Positions 15,161 to 23,500 of a DNA stretch of 30,722 nt are shown here, piece by piece (the stretch's first letter is position 1; each line of letters starts with the position of its first letter). The stretch is from assembly GCA_023431045.1 (NCBI GenBank), contig JAEYXZ010000059.1, forward strand, positions 1 through 30,722, in the 5' to 3' direction. The notes under the pieces are model-generated. The model saw only the letters and a list, made by a program, of their open reading frames with translations. It ran no database searches and was not told where the DNA came from. The position numbers were made by a program, and so were the translations under genes. This DNA comes from Bacillota bacterium. GTDB taxonomy: Bacteria; Bacillota_I; Bacilli_A; Acholeplasmatales; Acholeplasmataceae.

Positions 15161-15747
15161 TTATCAGCTTCACCTAAATCAGTATCTGGTTCAATTTTAT
15201 GATCAATGAGTCTTTGTGATGCACTATTTGGATGTGGAACAAATGGATTAACACCACGTTTTAAGTCTCTTAATGTCATGAAGATCATGACAAATCCACC
15301 TAAAATGGATCCAATTAAGATGTATCCACTACCTAAAACAATACCAAGTAGAGCAGCAAACCAAATGGTTGCTGCAGTCGTAATTCCATGAATGATATTA
15401 TGAGTATCTTTCATAATAACCCCGGCACCGATAAAACCAATACCTGTTACAACTTGAGCGATAACGCGTTGTCCTTCAGGATCACTAATACCAGCTTCAG
15501 TTTGAGAGATAAACATTAAACGTTGAATAATTGCGATTGCAGTTGCTGCAAGTCCAACTAAAACGTGGGCAGAAATCCCCGCTGCCTTACCAACGTTTTG
15601 TCTTTCAAGTCCAACATATGCTGTAACAAGAAATACAATGATAAGTGGTAGGAATACAACCATTAACCAATCCCTCGAATCTTCAAGGATGAATTCTTCA
15701 AAATATGAATAATTATCTGAGATTGTTGATAGTAATTTTAAAAACAT
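15157..15747 (-). CDS. MgtC/SapB family membrane protein
   Basis: An integral membrane protein of 196 residues with about four to five hydrophobic segments. Family marks are GLERQNVGKAAGISAHVLVG near 46-65 and QVVTGIGFIGAGVIMK near 98-113, followed by GITTAATIWFAAL. Family members are linked to survival at low magnesium or acid pH and to modulation of ATP synthase; the job here cannot be deduced. It lacks the large C-terminal cytosolic ACT-like domain of Salmonella MgtC, so it is the short SapB-like type. Its TGA stop overlaps the mnmE ATG. It follows the DHH gene by 27 bases, in one operon. Confidence 0.88.
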   Translation of the reverse strand: MFLKLLSTISDNYSYFEEFILEDSRDWLMVVFLPLIIVFLVTAYVGLERQNVGKAAGISAHVLVGLAATAIAIIQRLMFISQTEAGISDPEGQRVIAQVVTGIGFIGAGVIMKDTHNIIHGITTAATIWFAALLGIVLGSGYILIGSILGGFVMIFMTLRDLKRGVNPFVPHPNSASQRLIDHKIEPDTDLGEADK

Positions 15748-15774
15748 ATAACTTACACCCTTTCCTATTAATAA

Positions 15775-16704
15775 TTATAAAACTTTATGAACTGCTTCAA
15801 TCATTAGTGGTAATTCTGCCCAAGATTCAAGTGTTGCACCTGAAGCTTTCGCGTGACCACCACCTCTAAATTGATTAGCTACTTTATCAATATCTGGTCC
15901 ATTAGAACGAAGTCTGACTCTTACAACATCGGAGTCTTCGATAAAGATTGCCCAAATTGGATAACCTTCAATTCCTCCTAACATCCCAATCACGGATGAT
16001 GCTTGTTCATAGGTTAGATTGTATGATTTATAAAGTTCTTCTGTAATCCTTAAATAAACAAATCCTTTATCAGTTGTTTCAAAGTTCATGTAGACATATC
16101 CTTTAAAACGTAACATATCAAATGATTCACTTGATAAGTATCGATCAATTTCTTCAACATCAGCACCGTGTTCTAATAACATTCCAGCCATTTCATGAGT
16201 GAGTCTTGAAACTCCACGATATTTGAAACGACCAGTATCGGTTAGAATTCCAGTGTACATCGCAATCGCACCTGGCTTAGTAATTTTTAATTTCTTAAAC
16301 TGGGTTGAGAAATAAGCCATCATTTGTGCACATGATGGGAAAGTGGTATCGACCCACTGAATATCTCCAAATTGATCAACTGGAATATGATGGTCAATTT
16401 TGATGACTTCTTTACCGAATTTGTATCTTTGATCAGAAATACGATCAGCTGTTGCAGTATCAACAACAATTGATAATGCCCCTACATAAACTTGATCTTC
16501 AATTTCATCTGGCTTTCCAACAAATGATACAAAATCAGATGTTTGACCAACGACATAAACCTTCTTATCTGGAAAACCATTTTGAATCATATTTTTTAAT
16601 CCGAATTGTGCTCCATAACAATCACCATCTGGTCTGATGTGGCCGTGAATGATAATGGTTTTATAGGATTTAATCTTTTTATATATTTGTTTTAGTACGC
16701 TCAT
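15775..16704 (-). CDS. DHH/DHHA1 phosphoesterase, NrnA/GdpP-like (copy 1)
   Basis: Predicted cytosolic, manganese-dependent phosphoesterase of about 309 residues; family members degrade nanoRNA, pAp or cyclic di-AMP products. Metal-binding motifs are visible: HGHIRPDGDCYG near 20-30, VVDTATADR near 80-88, IDHHIP near 103-108, and the DHHA1 substrate motif FRGGGHAKASGA near the C-terminus. I choose the ATG at 16704, which has GGGAG five bases upstream, over the ATG at 16722, which has none. It overlaps the end of the upstream paralogue by 26 bases. Exact substrate is open; the standalone DHH-DHHA1 layout, without PAS or GGDEF domains, favours the NrnA type. Confidence 0.88.
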   Translation of the reverse strand: MSVLKQIYKKIKSYKTIIIHGHIRPDGDCYGAQFGLKNMIQNGFPDKKVYVVGQTSDFVSFVGKPDEIEDQVYVGALSIVVDTATADRISDQRYKFGKEVIKIDHHIPVDQFGDIQWVDTTFPSCAQMMAYFSTQFKKLKITKPGAIAMYTGILTDTGRFKYRGVSRLTHEMAGMLLEHGADVEEIDRYLSSESFDMLRFKGYVYMNFETTDKGFVYLRITEELYKSYNLTYEQASSVIGMLGGIEGYPIWAIFIEDSDVVRVRLRSNGPDIDKVANQFRGGGHAKASGATLESWAELPLMIEAVHKVL

Positions 16705-17638
16705 AGTAGCTCCCTCTTTCATCTAAATCATTAATAACTTTATAAACTTCTTCCCACGAAGTTAATGTACATCCGCATGCGTTTGCATGTCCTCCACCAC
16801 CATATTTTCTAGCGATATCAACGATATCAACATAGCGGCTTCGAAGTTCTCCTAAAATCTTATGCTCATCATTTTCAGTAAATGATGCCCAGATGATTAC
16901 TTCTTTAATTCCCGACATCGCTCCAAGCATGCCTCTTGAAACTGTCATAAAATCAAATCCTGATTCTTTTACTTTATCTAAGTCATTGATTTGATAAGCA
17001 ACTTGATGCTTAGTTAATTCAAAATGACTAAACTTATTTTTACCGATTCTTTTAGCGAGTGGCTCAACAAATAGAAAATCATAAATTTGCTGAATGCTTG
17101 GTTCAAACTCTGAGACATATGCACTCATTTTGAAAATATGTTGTGCATTTTTTGGGTTGATATACAAATATCGACCAGAGTCACCAATCATTCCTGCTAA
17201 AAGATGGGTTGCAATCTCATTATTAATCTTGAAATTCCATTGAATGGTTAAATCAACAATCATTTCAGCTGCAGAGACCAAATTAGGATTTGAATAAAAT
17301 ATACTTGGGTTAATATCTGATTCATTTAAGTGGTGATCAATAACAATCACTTCTTTAGCAAGTTTGTATCGGTCATCCGATATGAGATGTGCAACTGCTG
17401 TATCAACAACAATCACTAAAGCATCGTGGTAAACTTCATCTGCAATAACATCCATCGTTGCATCCGTAAAATACCCACCACTATCTCCAACTGCATAAAC
17501 GTTCTTATCTGGATAGTTATTTAATATCGCATACTTTAAACCCAGTTGTGAACCATAAGCATCCAAATCAGGATGGTGATGTCGGTGAATAATAATCGTT
17601 TGATATGACTTGATTTTGTCTAAAATGTTTGATTCCAA
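16679..17638 (-). CDS. DHH/DHHA1 phosphoesterase, NrnA-like (copy 2)
   Basis: A diverged paralogue of the next gene, 319 residues, with the same domain order. The metal motifs are RHHHPDLDAYGSQ near 19-31, VVDTAVAHL near 83-91, IDHHLN near 107-112 and GGGGHANACGC near the C-terminus, so it looks catalytically complete. The start is a TTG preceded by a strong AAAGGAGG at eight bases spacing; no nearby ATG fits. A promoter with an extended -10 lies just upstream. It is first in a four-gene operon with copy 1, the mgtC-like gene and mnmE. Confidence 0.87.
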   Translation of the reverse strand: MESNILDKIKSYQTIIIHRHHHPDLDAYGSQLGLKYAILNNYPDKNVYAVGDSGGYFTDATMDVIADEVYHDALVIVVDTAVAHLISDDRYKLAKEVIVIDHHLNESDINPSIFYSNPNLVSAAEMIVDLTIQWNFKINNEIATHLLAGMIGDSGRYLYINPKNAQHIFKMSAYVSEFEPSIQQIYDFLFVEPLAKRIGKNKFSHFELTKHQVAYQINDLDKVKESGFDFMTVSRGMLGAMSGIKEVIIWASFTENDEHKILGELRSRYVDIVDIARKYGGGGHANACGCTLTSWEEVYKVINDLDERGSYYERTKTNI

Positions 17639-17660
17639 ACGCCAGTCCTCCTTTGGACGG

Positions 17661-17666
17661 ATTATA
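17661..17666 (-). promoter_or_regulatory. Extended -10 promoter of the DHH-mgtC-mnmE operon
   Basis: On the minus strand TGTTATAAT forms an extended -10. The hexamer 17 bases upstream (TTATTC) is a poor -35, as is common with extended -10 promoters. The leader to the TTG start is short, about 16 bases. Confidence 0.6.
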
Positions 17667-17686
17667 ACAGTATATCATAATTTGAA

Positions 17687-17714
17687 TAAAAAAGGAATTA
17701 ACATAAATGTTAAT
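17687..17714 (-). terminator. Intrinsic terminator after the nrdI-like gene
   Basis: ATTAACAT pairs with ATGTTAAT around a two-base loop (17697-17714); on the minus strand it runs into TCCTTTTTTT. It closes the nuclease-membrane protein-nrdI unit. Confidence 0.7.
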
Positions 17715-17734
17715 CCTTCTTCATCAAATGTATC

Positions 17735-18088
17735 CTACTTAAAATGCTTATGGTACCATTCTTGAATCTTATTGAAATCCTCAGTAGTTCCTTGTTTCTC
17801 TATTTTTAAGATGAGTTCAATATGGGGATATCGCTTCGTAATAATATCTGCAGCTTTCCAAGCTAAGTCTTTATAACTTGCATCACCGCTGACAACAATT
17901 CCCTTAACTAAATGATTATATTGTTTTAGAAAATAATTTGTATGACGACCAATTGCTCCTCGTCCCATGGTTGGAGTAATGAGCAAAACTGGCTCATCAA
18001 TTGTAAGTCCAATAACCGATTCAGCATCTGGGTTTAAGTTTAGTGCAAGCGTCTTACAGTTTAAACTATAACTTTCGTATACAACCAT
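17735..18088 (-). CDS. NrdI-like flavodoxin
   Basis: A protein of 117 residues fitting the NrdI fold: an N-terminal strand with YES, the LITPTMGRGAIGRHTNYFL segment, VKGIVVSGDASYKDL, and the C-terminal IEKQGTTEDFNKIQEW. NrdI is an FMN protein that supplies oxidant for the manganese cofactor of class Ib ribonucleotide reductase. Here the usual TGN of the FMN phosphate loop is replaced by SLN (ESYSLNCKT) and no nrdE or nrdF is nearby, so it is either a diverged or a repurposed NrdI. GGAG lies about six bases before the ATG. It is the last gene after the thermonuclease lipoprotein and a membrane protein. Confidence 0.75.
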   Translation of the reverse strand: MVVYESYSLNCKTLALNLNPDAESVIGLTIDEPVLLITPTMGRGAIGRHTNYFLKQYNHLVKGIVVSGDASYKDLAWKAADIITKRYPHIELILKIEKQGTTEDFNKIQEWYHKHFK

Positions 18089-18109
18089 CGTTTACTCCTA
18101 TAGAATTTC

Positions 18110-18934
18110 TTAGGATTCGTCTTTTTGATTCAGTTTAATTAAATCAGTTTCAAGTCCTGGGGTTAATTCTTTTTTACCCATATCTTTAAATCTTAACCAT
18201 TTTCTTAGTGCAAACGTACCTGCAACAACCAAGACTGAATAAATCACGATCCACAGCCATATTAGTGGGTTTGAATTAATCACTAATGGTTCCATGACTG
18301 TGATATCTTGATAATCAACTTCTAAGGCTTTACCTTCTGCTTCATAGTGTTCCATTAATTGCCCTTTAATAGTGAATTCTTCATCTAATAATGGCTCTAG
18401 GTCAATCGTTAACGTTGTCTGATCGTTTAATGTTATTTGTATCTCTTCAATTGGTATATAGACTTGATTAGATTCAAAATCTGTACGTTCAACAACCGGC
18501 ACATTATTTTCATGATTCACAACTGTGTAGATTGGTAAACTACCATACTTTAGTAATGTGTATTCCTTTTGAACATTTTCATTGGATTTAACTTTTACTT
18601 CCAATTGAGCATTTAATTCATTACCTTGTTTTTGATGCATAATGATCGAAATACCATCAATGGTGATGACGTCATTATTCACCTTTTTATATGAAACAAC
18701 TTCATAAATATAGAGTTGAAATTCAAATCCAGATTCATTGATTGTTAGGTTTCTAAGTGGTTCATCATTGAAGTATTTAGAAGCTACAAAAAATGTCATA
18801 TTGTTGCTAGTAATTGCTTCCTGACCTAATTTACTAATTTCTTCTGAGCGATAATATCGTTCAGAAAATGAATAGACTAGAAACAAGCCTAAAGCAATCG
18901 TCAATGCGTAAATAATTTTAAGAAATATTTTCAT
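18110..18934 (-). CDS. Membrane protein with large outside domain, function unknown
   Basis: A 274-residue protein I do not recognise. An N-terminal hydrophobic segment (about 7-24) and a second one near 223-243 flank about 195 residues that should be outside the cell. A basic cytosolic tail (LRKWLRFKDMGKKEL) follows. The outer part is rich in beta-prone and charged residues, without cysteines or repeats, and has no motif I can name. The ATG is seven bases from the stop of the thermonuclease gene and lacks a good ribosome site, so it probably relies on coupled translation. The context suggests a partner in cell-surface or nucleic-acid handling, but that is inference. Confidence 0.72.
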   Translation of the reverse strand: MKIFLKIIYALTIALGLFLVYSFSERYYRSEEISKLGQEAITSNNMTFFVASKYFNDEPLRNLTINESGFEFQLYIYEVVSYKKVNNDVITIDGISIIMHQKQGNELNAQLEVKVKSNENVQKEYTLLKYGSLPIYTVVNHENNVPVVERTDFESNQVYIPIEEIQITLNDQTTLTIDLEPLLDEEFTIKGQLMEHYEAEGKALEVDYQDITVMEPLVINSNPLIWLWIVIYSVLVVAGTFALRKWLRFKDMGKKELTPGLETDLIKLNQKDES

Positions 18935-18940
18935 TATATA

Positions 18941-20392
18941 TTATGCCCAAATACCTAATTTATGATCTTTCGCATATTGTTCAGCATTTTGGAACCATTG
19001 ATGCAGTGAAATACCATTGTAAATTAATGTGTGATTAGGATCTGAGTAATTGTTTTGAGAGTAACCATATTTAACAAGTTCATAGTTCACTAAAACGCCA
19101 TCTGCCCAAATCAATCCAAGATATCTGCCATATGTTTCTTTTAAACCAGCGGTTGGGTCTCTTTGAACATAGATTTCACTTGCTGAAGTTAGAATACCTT
19201 CAACAAAATCTTGAGCAAATGCAGCTAAATCTTCATCACCCATTTCACGTGTATCAATACCAATAAATCTAACACTTGGTGCATCCACATCATCATTAAA
19301 TTCAAGGAATCTTGCAGTGTCACCATCGTGGTTATAATCAAATGTGACTTTGATCATTCCCATATTGTTGGTATAGTAATCGAGTGATACATGTTCCGGA
19401 TTATAGGTGAAGGTTGTTGGATAATCAACTGGATGTGAACCAAAGATTTCAGAATAATCTGGCGCATAAATGCCCCATTGTGATAAAGTGAAACTTTCAG
19501 TCGCATAAACGACATCTGTTTTTCTAGAATAGACGCGATTATCTAAGTTATATAATGCCCAACCTAAAGTTCCTAATACATCTATTTTACGATGATCACT
19601 ATATGCTAATACAATAACGTCATTTCCATCGAAAATAAGATTTTCACTGGTTTGATCTGCTAGAGCTAACACTTCAGTGTTCGCACCACTATGAGATAAG
19701 ATATAAACTTCATTTGGTTGAAGCATACCAGTAAGTTGAATGGAACTTGTATGAGTTGTTGAACCATCTGAGTAAATATCGATAACATAATTTGATAAAT
19801 CTATTTCGACATCTTTACCATTGAAAATTTCAATTGCCCGATTGTTTCCTGTTCCTTCAAGATACTTAGAAATAAGTACTTTTTGGAAAGTTGTTGGTGC
19901 TTGTGCGATAAAAACAATAACTTCACCATCAATTGGTATTTCATGTCCTGGTTGTTTATTTGAACCATAATGTGAGAATACACCTTGTTCAATGGTGTCA
20001 GAATCAATATATCGAACATCAATTGAGACTTGTAGCTTTTGTAATTCAAGAATAACTTGTTGTCGAGTTAATCCTGTTAAGTTAGGTAATATATTTTTGT
20101 GAATTGAGAAAAAGACGGAAATATGTGTATTTTTGTCAACTTTATTTCCAGCTTTTAGTCCATCTCCATAAGAGACGAAATTACCTTCGGTCACATTGAA
20201 TGCAGTCACATCATTAAATGTATAAGTAATTTGTAAACCACTTAACTCATTAATAACATCACTCTTATTTTTTCCCGATAAACTTGGTAATGTTACTTGT
20301 TCTGATACTGGTGGTGTGGGTGGTGTTTCATCACATGCAACAACACCCAAGAGTAGAATGGAAAGGATTACTATTAGAAATACTTTTTTCAT
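18941..20392 (-). CDS. Surface lipoprotein thermonuclease: PASTA x2, lamin tail domain, SNase
   Basis: A predicted membrane-anchored extracellular nuclease of 483 residues. The signal peptide ends GVVAC with Cys20 the lipid site, then a proline-rich linker. Two PASTA-like domains lie at about 34-96 and 100-163, a lamin tail domain (KVLISKYLEG...NRAIEIFNG) at about 170-320, and a staphylococcal-nuclease domain at about 345-483. Catalytic residues are present: the calcium-binding DGD (356-358), Arg375, Glu383 (RFIGIDTRE) and Arg423 (GRYL). It should cut single- and double-stranded DNA and RNA. GGGAG lies nine bases before the ATG. It has its own promoter and leads a unit with an unknown membrane protein and the NrdI-like gene. 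Confidence 0.92.
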   Translation of the reverse strand: MKKVFLIVILSILLLGVVACDETPPTPPVSEQVTLPSLSGKNKSDVINELSGLQITYTFNDVTAFNVTEGNFVSYGDGLKAGNKVDKNTHISVFFSIHKNILPNLTGLTRQQVILELQKLQVSIDVRYIDSDTIEQGVFSHYGSNKQPGHEIPIDGEVIVFIAQAPTTFQKVLISKYLEGTGNNRAIEIFNGKDVEIDLSNYVIDIYSDGSTTHTSSIQLTGMLQPNEVYILSHSGANTEVLALADQTSENLIFDGNDVIVLAYSDHRKIDVLGTLGWALYNLDNRVYSRKTDVVYATESFTLSQWGIYAPDYSEIFGSHPVDYPTTFTYNPEHVSLDYYTNNMGMIKVTFDYNHDGDTARFLEFNDDVDAPSVRFIGIDTREMGDEDLAAFAQDFVEGILTSASEIYVQRDPTAGLKETYGRYLGLIWADGVLVNYELVKYGYSQNNYSDPNHTLIYNGISLHQWFQNAEQYAKDHKLGIWA

Positions 20393-20426
20393 ATCTTGTT
20401 ACTCCCTGATTTTTTAGTCTATTACT

Positions 20427-20447
20427 ATTATAACATTTTATGTTATA
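20427..20447 (-). promoter_or_regulatory. Promoter with dyad before the thermonuclease gene
   Basis: On the minus strand TGTTATAAT makes an extended -10 (TATAAT at 20432-20427). A perfect inverted repeat, TATAACAT-TTT-ATGTTATA, at 20429-20447 overlaps it. No good -35 is seen. The dyad could be an operator. Confidence 0.55.
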
Positions 20448-20453
20448 GAAAAG

Positions 20454-20487
20454 AAAAAACGGCAGTTTGTGTAAAACCGCCGTTTTC
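20454..20487 (-). terminator. Intrinsic terminator of the ABC transporter-lipoprotein operon
   Basis: A GC-rich inverted repeat, AAAACGGC-GGTTT against AAACTGCCGTTTT with a short loop, runs into TTTTTTCTTTT on the minus strand. It separates the five-gene operon from the thermonuclease unit. Confidence 0.85.
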
Positions 20488-20507
20488 TTGTTAAATTAAT
20501 GAATCTA

Positions 20508-23500
20508 TTATGCAGCAGGAGTAAATGTGTGTGAACCTAATGTTGTTACATAACCAACAGCATCATCGCCACTTACATAATTCTTAACAACTGACCACTC
20601 AGAAACATTCCAAGTAGTTGTTGGACTTGCTACATTTGCATTTCTAATGATAATAACGTCAACTGTATCATCAGCACCAACGGCCCATGAAGATCCTGGA
20701 TCAACACCTAAAACGCCGAAGACATCAATTGCTGTTTCGCCTTTAAATAATGCAATTGCGTCATCTCCGTTAAATGCCAATGCTGTAGTTTCTAAATCAC
20801 CAAATGGTGCCAATCTATCATTAGTAGCTGAATCATCGTTATAAACAACGAAGACATCGCCATGTGCTAAAGTTCCAGTTAAAGTGATTGCTGCACCAAA
20901 TGTAGCAGCACCATTAGTAGCTAATCTCACTGAATATTGTGTTAGATCAACAGATGCTCCAGTAAAGTTTGCAATTTCAATCGCTTTTCTGTTTCCAGGT
21001 GCAGCTTCGATATATTCAGAAATGAATAGATCTGTTGCAAATTCAGTTGGTTCTGGTTCTCCACCTTCTTCAGCTAAAACTGTGAATGCGACTACATCAG
21101 TGTCGATTTGAGTTTCACCCATCATAGCAACCCATGTTAGAGTACCTGTAGCATCAGTTTCGCCACGAGTAACAACAGCACCATTTCCAGCTTCGTTAAT
21201 AGCGATTGCTGAATTTTGTGATGTCCAAGTAATTGTTAATCCAAATGGTCCGCTTGCTGGTAAAGCAAAGTTAGCAGTCACTTCAGCGTTTGCTGCAGGG
21301 AATGTAACGCTTGAAACAGCAATAGCACCAAGAGTTGCAGCGTCTGCTACCGCACCAACAGTGATTGCATCACCATTGAATACTAATAGATATGGATTTG
21401 ATGAGTTAGCTGTAACGGTTGTAATCGTTAATTCTGTTCCAGCAGCAAGTCCATTAAGTTTCGCTGTAATTGAATCAATAGCATCCTGATTTGTATCGCC
21501 TAAAGAAATAACTCTAAATGAAAGTGTATATCCGTTTGCAAGTACTAAGTTATAATAAGCACTTTGTTCAGCAGTCGTAATTGCATCCTTTAGATAACCA
21601 GTAACTGTAGTTAATTTAAGTCTAGCAGCAGTCTTTGAAGTATCATCAGTGATTGAAACCGCGGTTGGTAAATCATTACCTTCAGATATAACTTGAACCA
21701 GCCGGTTAATAACTGACGCACCTGGTTGAGCAAATTGGCTTAAACCAGAGTATGCAGCTGTATTACCTTCCCAAACAACTAAGTCACCAACTTCAATTAA
21801 ATCAGCATCAGCACCAGCTGCTCTAAATGCTTGGATTCCACCAGTTGCATCTTGAATGTAAACTTGTGCATTTCCGTATTGAGCGGATTTTGATTTTGCA
21901 ATAACGATACCTTGAACTCTAACAAATGCTCCAGCTGGTAAAGCGTGAACATCACTTATTGGAGTGATTGGTGTACCAACTGTAACGACTACATCAAATG
22001 TGTCGCTAACTTCTCCTGATGTAACGGTTGCTGTTAATGTAACATCAACAGCTAAACCAGTAGGAACAACTGCAACACCTGTAGCTGATAAGACATCAGG
22101 ATTTGAAGATGCCCATGAAATAGTTACGCCCCATGAAGCTTCAACAGGTAAAATGATATTGCTTGAGGTTTGTGTAGGAACACCTAAATGAGCACCAACA
22201 TACGCAACTTTATCTGCATCTGTTGCTGGTTCTTCAACGTATAGATATACGTTTTCAGGACTTGTTAACTCAAATCTTGGTCCATTATTCCAACCAATTG
22301 CAGCGCCATCAACGTCAATAAAGTTACCAACAGCAAATGTACTTAGATGAGCTGTGATTGATTGAACAGTTTGATCACCAACAAGAAGTGTACGTGAATC
22401 CCAGAATAAGTCAATAAGTTCTTCTGTAACTGGGTCTTGTAGTTTGAATAAGATGTTGCCATAACTTTGAGCTGGTATTTCAATAATTTCTAAATTAGTT
22501 CTCTTAACAAGTTGTGATTGATAAGGAAGTAATGCTTCTGGAGTTAATGCAACTTCGTCAATATTTGCTACTGGGAAGTTTGCGGCTGGTACATTTTGAA
22601 TTGTAACAGCATATGGTTTAATTTGTTGTAATCCGTTGTTTGAAGTTCTTTCACCTTCAACAAGGATGACTTTACCACCGTATTTAGCCCACCATGCATT
22701 GATACCACTAACTGTAGCATCTGTTGGACTTGATGGAATGGCTTCAAATGCACCTGATCCGATGTATAAAATAACGGATCCTGATTCATCTTGTAAGACG
22801 AAGGTTCTAGGTCCTGCCATTGCAACAACTGTACCTTGAACTTTAACGTTTCCTGATACTTGAGCTCTAGCATCTGCGATGTCAAGTAGAGGTAGAATAC
22901 CAACACGGATGTTGTAATTTTGAACTTTATTAACATCACCCTTAGTAATTGTAGCTGTTAATTTAACACTAACTTGTCCAGATTCTGGCATTGTAACTTC
23001 ACCAGTTGTCGCATTGATTAATGCGTTGTCTGAAGCCCATGAAATGGTTGTTCCAAGCAGACTTGTTGGAAGAGATAATGTTGTAGCTTGTTGAATATCT
23101 GCAGGTAATTGATTACCTAATGCTGCAGCAACGATATCAGCTAATTGTGTATCGGTTGCTACTGGTGTAATATCGTCTGCAGTTCCAGCAAAGACAACAG
23201 CATAAATACTATTGTTAGTTCTTCTTGCATTGACAATAACATTAAGTGTAACTTCTAATCCATTAAACAATCTAATTGCTTCAATGTTTGATTGATAGTA
23301 AACCATTAATGCAACGCCACTAGCTGGTAATGAACCAATTGAAGTGTCAATATTTGCACCTGCATAACTTGGATTGACTAATACAACGTCATAGTTACCA
23401 GGACCTTGAACACGAACTTTTGCAGTTAATGTAATATAGTTGTGTTCCATTGGATTTGTTTGGCTATAAGGATTGTTTCCAGCTTCTTCATTAGCTTTTA

